Part shown: positions 32,604 through 42,034 of the stretch, piece by piece
How positions within the stretch are numbered: the stretch's first letter is position 1
Layout: the number at the start of each line of letters is the position of its first letter
Source of the DNA: Vicinamibacterales bacterium
GTDB taxonomy: Bacteria > Acidobacteriota > Vicinamibacteria > Vicinamibacterales > UBA8438
Direction: 5' to 3'
DNA: 54,385 nucleotides
Assembly: GCA_937766455.1 (NCBI GenBank)
Contig: CALLXD010000053.1
Span: forward strand, 1 to 54,385
Translations under genes and position numbers: made by a program
The notes under the pieces: generated by a model
The model's database searches: none
Told to the model about the DNA's origin: nothing
What the model saw: only the letters and a program-made list of their open reading frames with translations

Positions 32604-35600
32604 CTACATACTCCCCTGTCGCCGCAAGACAACTCGCGCGCTCCACATGAGGGCCAGCGTCAGCAGCGCGAGCACCCACCACGGCATCACCGGCACGCGT
32701 GGGAGCGTCCCTGGACCGCCGGGGTCGACGATTGTCCCGTTCGCCGTCAGGTCGTCGTCACCAAGACCGCCGTCGGTTAACTGGAACGTGACCATGTTCC
32801 CCACGATCGTCGCCGGCAAGACGTACCAGGCCGCCGGGATTCCCGGCCTCGGTCCGTATTTCCAGAACTGGGTCCCGGGCGGCAGCGGTGGTATTGCGGG
32901 GAACGTCAGCTTTACCGTGATCGTCGAGCCTGGGTCGCACGCCGCGTACGTGGCCTTGACCAGTCCGTGTGGGAAAAGCACGCCGGCCGGGCCGTCCTCA
33001 GGCACGGCCGCGTCAGTCAGCGTTGTTACCGCGCCGATCGCACAGGTCGATCCGCCACCCGTCAACGTCAGCGTGACCGATCCGGTGCCGGTCGCGGTCG
33101 GGACCGTGGTTTCGGTGCTCGGCCGGTTGACCGTCGTGGTCTCGGTGGTCGTGGCATCCGGGGCGTTGTCGGCCGAGGTGGTCACGGCGTTCGAGAGGGC
33201 GGTTGTGTCGGGCGTCGACGCGTCGACCGTGCCGTTGATGGTGACCACGGTGGAGGCGCCCCCGGCCAGGGCACCCAGCGCGAAGACATTGTCGCCGGTT
33301 GTGGGCGCCGGGGTGGCGGACCCGAACGTGAACTCCGCCGGGTAGGCCTCGGCCACTACCACGTTCGTGGCGGCGTCGGTTCCGGTGTTGGACACGGTGA
33401 CCGTGTAGGTCAGCGCGCCGCCTGGGATGACCGGATCGACGCTGTCCGTCTTGGTCACCGTCAGCACCGGGGCGGTGACCGTCGTGGTCTCGGTGGTGGT
33501 GGCATCCGGGGCGTTGTCGGCCGCGGCGGTCACGGCGTTCGAGAGGACGGTCGTGTCGGGCGTCGATGCGACGACCGTGCCGTTGATGGTGACCACGGTG
33601 GAGGCGCCGACCGCGAGGCCGCCCAGGCTGAAAACGTTGTTGCCGGTCGTGGGCGCCGGGGTGGCCGACCCGAATGTGAACTCCGCCGGGTAGGTCTCGG
33701 TCAGCACCACGTTGGTGGCGTCCGCCGTGCCCGTGTTGCTGACGGTCACCGTGTAGGTGAGCGCGCCGCCTGGTGAAACCGGGTCGACGCTGTCCGTCTT
33801 CGCGACCGTCAAGGTGGGCGCGGTTACGGTGGTCGTTTCGCTGATGGTGGCGTCCGGGGCGTTGTCGGCGGTCGCGGTGGCGCTGTTGTTGAGGACGACA
33901 CCGTCGAGGGCCGCGGCATCGACGGTGCCGGTGATGAGCAGCGTCTTGGCGTTGGCGACGCCGGGCGCGATGCTGCCCAGATCAAACGTATTGCCCGGCC
34001 CGGCCATGATCGGGGCGCCGTCAAGCGTCGCGCTGGCCGTGGTGAACTCCGCCGGGTAGGTCTCGGTTACCACCACGTTGGTGGCGTCCTGTGTCCCAGT
34101 GTTCTCCACCCGCACCGAATAAATTACCGTGCCGCCAGGCACCACCGGATCGACACTGTCGGCCTTGGTGAGCTCCAGTTGCGTGGTGGACGTGGAGACG
34201 GTGGTGTTCTCCGAGGTGCTGGCGTCGGTGGCGTCAGGAGACGTGACGAGCACGCTGTTGGTCAACGTCGCGCCATTGGCGGCCATGTTCGACACCGCGC
34301 CGACGATTTCGAGGACGGCCTGGTCGCCGGGCGCGATGCTGCCCAGGGCAAACGTATTGCCCGGCCCGGCCATGATCGGGGCGCCGTCGAGCATCGCGCT
34401 GGCCGGGGTGAACTCCCCAGGATAGGTCTCGGTCACCATCACAGTGGTGGCCTCTGCCGTGCCCGTGTTGGTGACCGTCACCGTGTAAGTGAGCGCGCCG
34501 CCTGGTTGCACCGGGTCCGGTGTGTCGGTCTTGGTCACCTCCAGCGTTGCGACCGCCGGGGGCGCGGCGCCGATGGTCGTCGTCTCGGTCGTGGCGGCGG
34601 GCACCCCCTCGTCGGAGGTCACCGAGACGTTGTTGAGAAGCGAGCCGCTCGCGCCGGCGGCCACAGTCCCGGTGATGGTGAGAAAGTAATCGCGACCGGC
34701 GAGGAGGTCGTTCCCCGCGAGGAGCAGGAAGTCGTCAAAAATATTGTTGCTGGGGCCCGATGGCGTGATCGGGGTGACTCCCGACTCCGCCGCGCTGACA
34801 AAGGTGAAGAACGGGGGATACGTCTCCGTGATCACGATGTTGTTGGCGGTGGCAGTGCCGTTGTTTTCCACACGAACGGTGTAGACGAGCGTGTCGCCCA
34901 CCTGCCGCGGGTCGGCGTCGTCGTCCTTGATGATTTCCAATATCGGCGCCGGCGCGGGCGCCCCGGCGATGGTGTTGCTCACCGAGTCGGTCGTACTCGG
35001 GGCGTTGGTGGCCGTGGCCGTGACCTGATTGGTCACTACCGTGCCCGGATCCGCCGAGACCGTCCCGGTGACGACGACCGTCTGGCTGGCGCCTGTCGCG
35101 ATACTGCCAAGAGTCCACACGTTGTTCCCGCTGCTCGGTGTGGTATCGGTGGTCAGGAACGTGAAGTCCGCATCGTAGGTGTCGGTGAGCACGACGCCGG
35201 TCGCCGGTCCCCCCGCGCCAGTGACGCTGACGACCATCGTGTAGGTCAGGGTCGTGCCGGCGGCGACCGTACCGGCCGGGCTGACGCTTTTCGACACGGT
35301 GAACGTGAACATCGGGTCGATGACGTTGGTGGTCTCCGTGACGTTGACGGCCGAGACGCCGGTCGCCACGACACTCGCCATGTTTGAGATGACGTCTCCG
35401 TCAGACGACGTCGGGAAGCCGGTAACGTTGAGGGACCCGTCAATGGTAACGACCACCTCGCCGCCCGCCGCGATGTCTCCGAGGTTCCAGGTGGAGACGG
35501 CGCTGCCCCCGGCCGTGCCGGTGGTGGGCGTTGGCACAGCGCTGGAAAAAAGTACTTAGCGTCGTAGGTGTCGGTCAGCGTCACGCCCGGCGCGGTCGAC

Positions 35601-36921
35601 ACCCCGGTGTTGCGGACGGTGATCGTGTAGCTGAGGAAGTCGCTGCCCCCCCCCCGACCGGCCGATCTGGAGCGGGTCGACCGAATCGGTCTTCGTGATC
35701 TCCAGCACGGGGCCGGTCGGGGCGGTGATCGTGGTGGTCTCGTTCCCGTTGGCCGTGGCGTTGTCGGCCGTCACGGCCACCGTGTTCGTGAAGACCTGGC
35801 CGTTGGTCGCTCCCGGACCCACCGTGCCGGAGATGTTGACGACCGATTGGCCGCCGGCCGCGATGTTGCCGAGGTTCCAGACATTGTTCCCGATGCTCGC
35901 AGGCGGGTTCGCGCTGCTGAATACGAAATCGCCAGGATACGTCTCGGTGAGCACCACGTTGATCGCCGTGCTGGCCCCGGTGTTCTGGACGGTGACGGTG
36001 TAGTTCAGCGGGCCGCCGCTCGTCGCCGGATCCACGCTGTCGGTCTTGGTCACCGTCAGCGTTGTCGCCGGGGGTGTGGCGGTATCGACCGTGGTGTTCT
36101 CGTCGCCGTTGGCGGTCGTGGCGTTGGTGCTCGTTACCTGGACACCGTTCGCCAGAACATTGCCATTGATCGCGGCGGGATTGACCGTGCCGTTGACCGC
36201 GACCACCGTCCCGCCGCCGGGAGCGATGTCGTCAAGATTCCAGATGTTGTTGCCAGTGCTTGCGACGGGGGTCGATGACCCGAACGTGAACAGGCTGGCA
36301 TAGGTCTCGGTGAGCACGATGCCGGTGGCGGTGGTGCCGCCCGTGTTCTCGATCCGGATCGTGTAGCGCAGCGGGTCGCCGGGAAACACGGGATCCACGC
36401 TGTCGGTCTTGGTGACGGTGAGTGCGGCCGGCGCCGGACCGCCGGTGGACACGGTCGTGATCTCGGTCGCCGTCACCAGAGGCGCGCTCGCCGCCAAAAC
36501 CTCCTCGGCCGTCACGGTATTCGTCAGCATCTGACCGTTCGTAGCGCCGGCGCTGACTGTCCCCGTGATGGCGAAGACCGCTTCTGCTCCGACCGCGAGG
36601 CTCGCGACGTTCCATGTTGTTGCCGGAGTTGGGTGCCGGAAAGGCGCTGCCGAACGTGAACGCGGTGTCGTAGGCCTCGGTGACCACCACGTTGGTGGCC
36701 GCGATGGTGCCTGTATTCGTCACACGGACCGTGTAGCTCAGGGCGCCACCCGGCGCGACCGGATCCACGCTGTCGGTCTTCGTCACCGTCAGCGTCGTCG
36801 TCTGCGCCAACGCGACGGGAGGCGCCAGGGTCAGCATCAGCAGGGCGGCCGCCGCCGTGACGATGCCGGCGTGACGTGGACGGGCGAGAGGAGATGCTGA
36901 GAGGGCTGAGTGCCGCTTCAT
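32604..36921 (-). CDS. Large DUF11-repeat surface protein with IPTL/PEP-CTERM-like tail (three frame breaks)
   Basis: Read as one gene from the ATG at 36921 it would encode about 1440 residues. A signal peptide (ending PPVALAQTT) is followed by about ten DUF11 domains, each opening with a TKTDSVDPV-PGG-LTYTV type phrase. Near the end is a region like the choice-of-anchor U domain (WYVLPATI, DGGLGDDDLTANG). The tail is PRVPVMPWWVLALLTLALMW then Arg-rich, as in IPTL/PEP-CTERM sorting signals. The frame breaks near 36613, in the C10 run at 35646-35655, and in the A6 run near 35546-35551. The downstream frame stays clean, so sequence errors are likely. It is probably an exported adhesin or matrix protein. 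Confidence 0.8.
33129..33824. repeat. Tandem DNA repeat within the DUF11 gene, 348-bp period
   Basis: The block at 33129-33476 recurs almost base for base at 33477-33824, and a more diverged unit starts at 33825. The period of 348 bases equals 116 residues, one DUF11 domain. The high DNA similarity indicates recent duplication, and such arrays are prone to copy-number change and assembly collapse. Confidence 0.75.
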
Positions 36922-37113
36922 TCCGTTGGGACCTTTCTTGACGACCGTGACCGCAGTTATCCACCTACCAAGGGTTAGGACGATGGCAGATTTCAGAGGC
37001 CCGATCACCAAGTCAGGCCCCGAAAATCAGCCTCGACGGGCAGATTGGCCCGTAAGCGCTAACCTTGTTGCCCGCCCCCCACGCCTATCCCGTAGAAACT
37101 CGTCGAGAGCCGC

Positions 37114-37119
37114 TATAAT
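37114..37119 (+). promoter_or_regulatory. Putative -10 box (TATAAT)
   Basis: A consensus TATAAT lies 48 bases before the ATG at 37167, in the 245-bp divergent gap between the DUF11 gene and the hydrolase gene. The -35 region is not clear. Confidence 0.4.
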
Positions 37120-37166
37120 CCAAGGACCAGTACGGCCCATGAACGATTTCAGCAAGGACATCACCC

Positions 37167-38834
37167 ATGATTGCCACGCTCCGCACCGTCGCTCCATTAC
37201 TGCTCGTCTCGGTCATGCTCGCTCCCAGTGCCGGTGCCGACGTCTTGTCGGTCGACATCAGCGAACGGAGCCCCATTGAGGCCGGGAAGGGCTTCGGCGA
37301 TGCCGGCCCGTACGAGGAGATCGTGGGCCGGATCACCTTTGGGATTGATCCGGCCGACTCGAAGAACCAGGTCATTCTGAATCTGGATCGGGCACCCCGT
37401 AATGCGCAGGGCCTGGTCGAGGCGACCGCCGACCTGCGAATTCTCGCCCCCGTGGACCAGAATCGCGGGAACGGCGTCGCGTTGGTAGACATCGCCAACC
37501 GTGGTCGCATGTCGGCACTGGGGTTCAACCGTGGCGGGAGTGGGCCGTACGGCGACGGGTTCCTGATGAACGAAGGATACACGGCGGTCTGGGTCGGCTG
37601 GGAGTTTGACGTGCCGGACGGTCGCTCCATCCGGTTCGAGGTGCCTTCAGTCGACGGTCTGCCTGTCGGTGGACTCGGCTTCGCGGCCGTTCGAGATACC
37701 ACGGCCTGGATCAAGCATGATCCCGCTGCCCCCGTCAGCGCCGGGCACGCCCTGACGTTTGGCTCGTCGCAGAGTGGTCGCTTCCTCCGGACCTTCCTCT
37801 ACCTGGGATTCAACACGGATACGGCGGGTCGGCAGGTCTTCGACGGCATGATTCCGCATATTGCCGGATCGTCCCGACTGGACCTGAATGAGCCCGGCGC
37901 TGCGCCGATCACGCTCGGCATGTTCGACGCCACCTCGTTCCCATTCGCGGATGCGGCGTTGCGTGATCCGGTGACCGGTGTCGTCGACGGGACGCTGGGC
38001 AACGAGCGCAGCCGCGAGAATCAGCCGCACATCTTCTATACCAATACCGGCGTCGAATACTGGGGCGGCGGCCGCGTGGCCACGTTGGTGCACGCAACCC
38101 CCGACGGGGCGACCGATCTCCCGTTGCAGGACAACGTCCGGTTTTATTTCCTGGCCGGGACCCAACACGGGCCTGGCGCCTTTCCGCCTCCCCCTCCCGG
38201 CAACCGCCAGGAGATGGGCAACCCCACGGACTATTGGTGGAACATGCGGGCGTTGTTGACGTCGCTGAAGGACTGGGTGGTCGATGGCGTCGAGCCACCG
38301 CCCAGTCGCCACCCGCGGTTCGCCGACGGGAATCTGGTGTCACCGAAGCAGATTGCATTTCCGGCAATACCTGACGTTCGCTCCCCGAGTGACCGCGAAG
38401 GCGGCGCCAGATCGGCGAACCGGTGGCTGGAAGCCGCTTCTGGCGACGAAGGTACGGCGCTCCCGATGTTCGTGCCCCAGGTCGATGCCGACGGCAACGA
38501 GACCTCCGGCATCCTTCATCCTGAGGTCGCGGTGCCACTGGCCACCTACACGGGGTGGAACTTTACGAACCCGGACAATGGCGATCCCAACACGCTGGTC
38601 TCCCTGGCCGGCTCCTACATCCCGTTCCCGGCCACGCGTGAACAGCGTCAGCGCACCCGTGACCCGCGACCGTCCATCGAAGAGCGCTACGACTCTCGCG
38701 AGGATTTCCTGGACCAGATCGAGACCGCGGGACAGGAACTCATCGGCCAGCGATATCTTCTGCAGGCGGACCTGCCGGCCATCGTCGAGCGCGCCGCGGA
38801 CCATTGGGACCTGCTCGTTGGCGCCAACGAATAA
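37167..38834 (+). CDS. Secreted alpha/beta hydrolase domain protein (Abhydrolase_10-like)
   Basis: A protein of 555 residues with an AAGGA site and a signal peptide ending near SAGADV (about 25). The nucleophile elbow is FGSSQSGRFLRTF near residue 195. The acid and base are likely in the C-terminal half, which includes AGTQHGPGAF, a good candidate for the catalytic His. The N-terminal phrase GKGFGDAGPYEEIVGRITFG and the length match the Abhydrolase_10 esterase family as I remember it. The substrate is unknown. The rhodanese gene follows in the same direction. Confidence 0.82.
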   Translation: MIATLRTVAPLLLVSVMLAPSAGADVLSVDISERSPIEAGKGFGDAGPYEEIVGRITFGIDPADSKNQVILNLDRAPRNAQGLVEATADLRILAPVDQNRGNGVALVDIANRGRMSALGFNRGGSGPYGDGFLMNEGYTAVWVGWEFDVPDGRSIRFEVPSVDGLPVGGLGFAAVRDTTAWIKHDPAAPVSAGHALTFGSSQSGRFLRTFLYLGFNTDTAGRQVFDGMIPHIAGSSRLDLNEPGAAPITLGMFDATSFPFADAALRDPVTGVVDGTLGNERSRENQPHIFYTNTGVEYWGGGRVATLVHATPDGATDLPLQDNVRFYFLAGTQHGPGAFPPPPPGNRQEMGNPTDYWWNMRALLTSLKDWVVDGVEPPPSRHPRFADGNLVSPKQIAFPAIPDVRSPSDREGGARSANRWLEAASGDEGTALPMFVPQVDADGNETSGILHPEVAVPLATYTGWNFTNPDNGDPNTLVSLAGSYIPFPATREQRQRTRDPRPSIEERYDSREDFLDQIETAGQELIGQRYLLQADLPAIVERAADHWDLLVGANE

Positions 38835-38851
38835 CGAGTAGCGGCCCACCA

Positions 38852-39700
38852 TTGTCATCGTCGATTGCGGGACCACTGACGGACCCCGACGAGCTGGCCC
38901 AGCACCTGGGCCGGCCGGGCGTTGTCGTGCTGGACGTCAGGCGTGGCGAGCGATTCGCGACGGCACACCTGCCCGGCGCGAGACACTTCAGTGTCTACGG
39001 CATCAACACCTATGACACCGATGAGGCATCACTACAGTCCTTCGTTCGGATGTGGGCATTCCAACTGAGCCTGGCGGGCATTCGGCGGGACGATACCGTG
39101 GTCGTGTGCGGCGACTACAGTGACGAGCCAGCCGCCCGCGCCTACTGGTTTTTGCGATACCTCGGACACCCGCAGTGTGCGTTGCTGGACGGTGGGTTGA
39201 CCGCGTGGGCCCGCTCCGGACACCAGACAGAACAGGCGGCGGCGGTCCCCCTACCAACCTCCTATCGGTACACCGTGGTCGATGCGCTGGTCGCCAATTG
39301 GCGCCAAGCCGGGGCCGCCGGACTCGACGCGACCGCGGTGTTGCTCGACACCCGCAGCGACGAGGAGTGGTACGGACACGATGGCCGGGGAGCCGAACGC
39401 GCCGGCGCCATGCCGGGAGCCGTGCATCTCGAGTGGACGCACCACTTGGGCGAAGACGGGCGGTTCAAGTCGCCCCGTATGCTGTCGGCCCTGTTTGCGG
39501 ATATTGGCGCCACGCCCTCGGCACCGGTGGTGGCCTACTGCAACACCGGCTACCGGTCGGCCCACGCCTGCCTCGCGCTCGAGTTGGCTGGCCACGTGCC
39601 GGCGCGCAACTACGTGGGCTCGTGGCAAGAGTGGGGCAATCGGGCTGATTGCCGGGTGGTCCGGCCGTCCTCAGGGGGCGGCGCTGCGCCGCTGGCCTAG
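38852..39700 (+). CDS. Sulfurtransferase with two rhodanese domains
   Basis: There are two rhodanese domains, at about 15-125 and 150-270. The active-site loop is in the second domain (VVAYCNTGYRSAHACLAL, catalytic Cys). The first has VVVCGDYSDEPA, which is probably structural. This layout fits the thiosulfate/3-mercaptopyruvate sulfurtransferases. The start is unclear: no ATG fits, and in-frame TTG codons at 38852 and 38804 (the latter overlapping the previous gene) are the candidates. With 38852 the product is 282 residues. It would transfer sulfane sulfur to cyanide or a thiol acceptor. Confidence 0.85.
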   Translation: MSSSIAGPLTDPDELAQHLGRPGVVVLDVRRGERFATAHLPGARHFSVYGINTYDTDEASLQSFVRMWAFQLSLAGIRRDDTVVVCGDYSDEPAARAYWFLRYLGHPQCALLDGGLTAWARSGHQTEQAAAVPLPTSYRYTVVDALVANWRQAGAAGLDATAVLLDTRSDEEWYGHDGRGAERAGAMPGAVHLEWTHHLGEDGRFKSPRMLSALFADIGATPSAPVVAYCNTGYRSAHACLALELAGHVPARNYVGSWQEWGNRADCRVVRPSSGGGAAPLA

Positions 39701-39735
39701 TCGCCGACGGCGCCTCGGTCCTGTGCGGCGGGTGC

Positions 39736-40488
39736 CTACGAAAGAATGTCGATGATGCGTGGCACCGTCCCTCGTTCACCGAGGCGTACCGCCTTCGTGA
39801 CCAGCGTCCCTACCACGGCGGGATAGCGAACGACGTGCGCGAGCGCCAGGACATCGTCGTCCAGCCGGGCGATGCGACTCGCTTGGTCTGCGTCGGTCAG
39901 TGGCGCGAGGCGTTGGGCCACCAACCACGCGTGGTCGCGGGCCCGCTCCATGCTGAAGTTGATTGCCGCCGTGTCGACGTCTCCCAGAGACCGGTTCAGT
40001 AGTCGCAGCGTCGTCCAGATGCGGGCCAGTTCATCCTGAACCTCGCCGACCAGCGAGGCGAGAATTCCGTTGATGCGGTTGAAGTCCCCACGCAAGGCTG
40101 GCAACTGGGTGCCAGGCGCGACCCGGGCGGCGGCAATGCCGAGGTCCAGATTGATGTGTGCGTTGATACCCAAGAGAAGGTGCTGCAGGACGATGGGCCA
40201 CCATTGGCCCGTGACATCGAATGCAAACTGCCACGATCGCGTAACGGCGCCGCCCTCTCGATAGGCGTCGAATGCGTCCAGATACCGGCTGGCGAACAGG
40301 ACGTCCAGCCGTTCCATGCGTGGGCCGTCGTCGAAGACGCCATTCGCGATGCCATCCCGCACCTCTACCGTGACCTTGCGGTAGAGCGCGGGAAAGTAAC
40401 CCAGCCTCGACCCCTCGGTTTTCGCGTCGTCGACGATGGTGGTCAGCCGACTGATGACGTCGTCAATTGTGCTGGAAGTGGCAGTCAT
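39736..40488 (-). CDS. DUF5995-like protein
   Basis: A protein of 250 residues from the ATG at 40488 (an in-frame GTG lies at 40533). It is mainly helical with no signal peptide. The features that remind me of DUF5995 are GYFPALYRKVTVEVRDGI, LDVLFASRYLDAFDAYREGG, and a histidine/asparagine block LLLGINAHINLDLGIA, which could be a metal or substrate site. The function of the family is unknown. The gene is convergent with the rhodanese gene and diverges from the asparagine-synthetase-like gene. Confidence 0.7.
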   Translation of the reverse strand: MTATSSTIDDVISRLTTIVDDAKTEGSRLGYFPALYRKVTVEVRDGIANGVFDDGPRMERLDVLFASRYLDAFDAYREGGAVTRSWQFAFDVTGQWWPIVLQHLLLGINAHINLDLGIAAARVAPGTQLPALRGDFNRINGILASLVGEVQDELARIWTTLRLLNRSLGDVDTAAINFSMERARDHAWLVAQRLAPLTDADQASRIARLDDDVLALAHVVRYPAVVGTLVTKAVRLGERGTVPRIIDILS

Positions 40489-40599
40489 GGCGTGGTCGCA
40501 GTTTGTGACATCGGATCTTGGCACGGATGGCACGGTCCGGCCACTGAGGGGCCGCAGGCGGGCGGTTGACGCGATGGCGACCCAGGACGAGTCCGCCCG

Positions 40600-40605
40600 T
40601 ATAAT
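40600..40605 (+). promoter_or_regulatory. Putative -10 box (TATAAT) for the biosynthetic trio
   Basis: A consensus TATAAT lies 78 bases upstream of the ATG at 40684. A TTGACG at 40565-40570 is too far away (29-bp spacing) to be its -35 element, so only the -10 is supported. Confidence 0.4.
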
Positions 40606-40683
40606 GCGTCAGGGGCTCGACCGTTGGTCTGGGTCCCACTGTCGCCCCGCCACGTCCACAGGTCGGGCAGAGGAGTTGCATCG

Positions 40684-42018
40684 ATGGATCGCCCGGTTCA
40701 CCGCGTCGTCAACCTCATCGAGGATGCCGACCAGCGCATTCTCAACATGACGGCCGACACGGCCCGTGCGTTGCTACTCGACGCCCGCCCAGACGCCATG
40801 CTCGATGTGCAGGGGTCGTTCGCACTGGCCGCTCGAGACGGCGAGACGGTGCTGATGGCTCGCAGTCTCGATCGGCCGATGCGGTATTTCCTGGCCAAAG
40901 AGACGGCCGGACCGATGCTCGTGATCGGGGAGCGGATCGACGACCTGAAACGCGTGCTCGATAGCCACGGCTATGGGCATCAGTTCCATCCGAGCTACAC
41001 GCGGATGGTGCCGGCCCATCACGTCACCGCCCTCCGGCTGATCGGGTGTCCGGACCCGACGCCTCAACAAACCCGGTTTTTTGCGCCGCCCCACGCCACG
41101 ATGTCGACGGACCTCCAGGTCATCGGAGACGCGTATGTGGCGGCGCTGCACCATGAAGTCACCGAGTGGCTCGCGCGGCAACCGAAGACCGAGCCCATTG
41201 GTGTGTTGTTCTCGGGTGGCATCGACAGCGGGGCGATTCTGGTCAGCGTCTATCGCGCGCTGTTCGACAGCGGACAGAGTCCCAGCCGTCTGAAGGCGTT
41301 CACACTGGCGGTCGACGGCGGTGGGGCCGACGTTGCCCAGGCGCGTGAGTTCCTGAGACGGCTCGGATTGGAGATGTTGCTCGAGGTGGTTGAGGTCGCC
41401 GCGGAGCGCCTCGACCCGTTCGAGGCCGTGGAGGTGATCGAGGACTACAAACCGCTGGATGTCGAGTGCGCGACCGTGGGGCTGGCGTTGCTGCGTGGCA
41501 TTCGCGAGCGGTATCCCGACTGGCGGTTGCTGCTGGACGGCGACGGCGGCGACGAAAACCTCAAGGACTATCCGATCGAGGAGAACCACGAACTGACCAT
41601 CCGGAGTGTCGTCTCCAACTCGATGCTGTATCAGGAGGGGTGGGGCGTTGGCGCCATCAAGCACTCGCAGACCTACTCGGGTGGTTTGTCCCGTGGCTGC
41701 GTCCGCACCTTTGCCCCGGCTCGTCGATTCGGGTTCGCTGGGCTGAGTCCGTTCGTGCGCCCATCGGTCATCCAGGTCGCGGAGTCGATCCCGTTTGCGA
41801 CGCTTGCCGCCGGGTCGACCGAGGCCCTCTACGGCTTGAAGGGCGAGGTGGTGCGCCGCGGTATGCGCTCGTGCTTCGATCTGGACTTCCCCGTGTTCGA
41901 GAAGCGTCGGTTCCAGCACGGTGCCGTCGACGACGACGTCTTTCGCGGCCGGTTCGCCGTGCCTCCGGAACGGTACCGGGCCCACTTTCACTCCTTGTAC
42001 GGCCAGTCCGCGCCGTAG
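40684..42018 (+). CDS. Asparagine-synthetase-like amide ligase lacking the glutaminase cysteine
   Basis: A protein of 444 residues; the ATG at 40684 follows GAGGAG. Residues about 1-135 resemble the Ntn glutaminase half (DVQGSFALAARDGETVLMAR), but the sequence starts MDRPVHR, so the Cys2 nucleophile is missing. The synthetase half has the PP-loop LFSGGIDSGAI (SGGIDS 177-182) and the second ATP/Mg block LLDGDGGDENLKDYP (about 283-297). It should therefore adenylate a carboxylate and join it to ammonia or an amine, as beta-lactam synthetase or lasso cyclases do. It leads a tight unit with a radical SAM and a flavoprotein gene. Confidence 0.85.
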   Translation: MDRPVHRVVNLIEDADQRILNMTADTARALLLDARPDAMLDVQGSFALAARDGETVLMARSLDRPMRYFLAKETAGPMLVIGERIDDLKRVLDSHGYGHQFHPSYTRMVPAHHVTALRLIGCPDPTPQQTRFFAPPHATMSTDLQVIGDAYVAALHHEVTEWLARQPKTEPIGVLFSGGIDSGAILVSVYRALFDSGQSPSRLKAFTLAVDGGGADVAQAREFLRRLGLEMLLEVVEVAAERLDPFEAVEVIEDYKPLDVECATVGLALLRGIRERYPDWRLLLDGDGGDENLKDYPIEENHELTIRSVVSNSMLYQEGWGVGAIKHSQTYSGGLSRGCVRTFAPARRFGFAGLSPFVRPSVIQVAESIPFATLAAGSTEALYGLKGEVVRRGMRSCFDLDFPVFEKRRFQHGAVDDDVFRGRFAVPPERYRAHFHSLYGQSAP

Positions 42019-42034
42019 CCCGATCGGGAATCGT

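Noticed and set aside
33129..34172. A CRISPR array suggested by regular repeats
   Set aside because: The repeats are coding DUF11 domains of 348 bases with no short conserved repeat and unique-spacer pattern.
32967..35387. Long Gly/Arg/Val-rich open frames on the plus strand opposite the DUF11 gene
   Set aside because: They are antisense shadows caused by biased codons in the repeats and show no domain or start signal.
40436..40750. Possible small precursor peptide gene before the asparagine-synthetase-like gene
   Set aside because: The frame runs through the promoter and into the synthetase start, has no ribosome-binding site, and shows no leader or core pattern.
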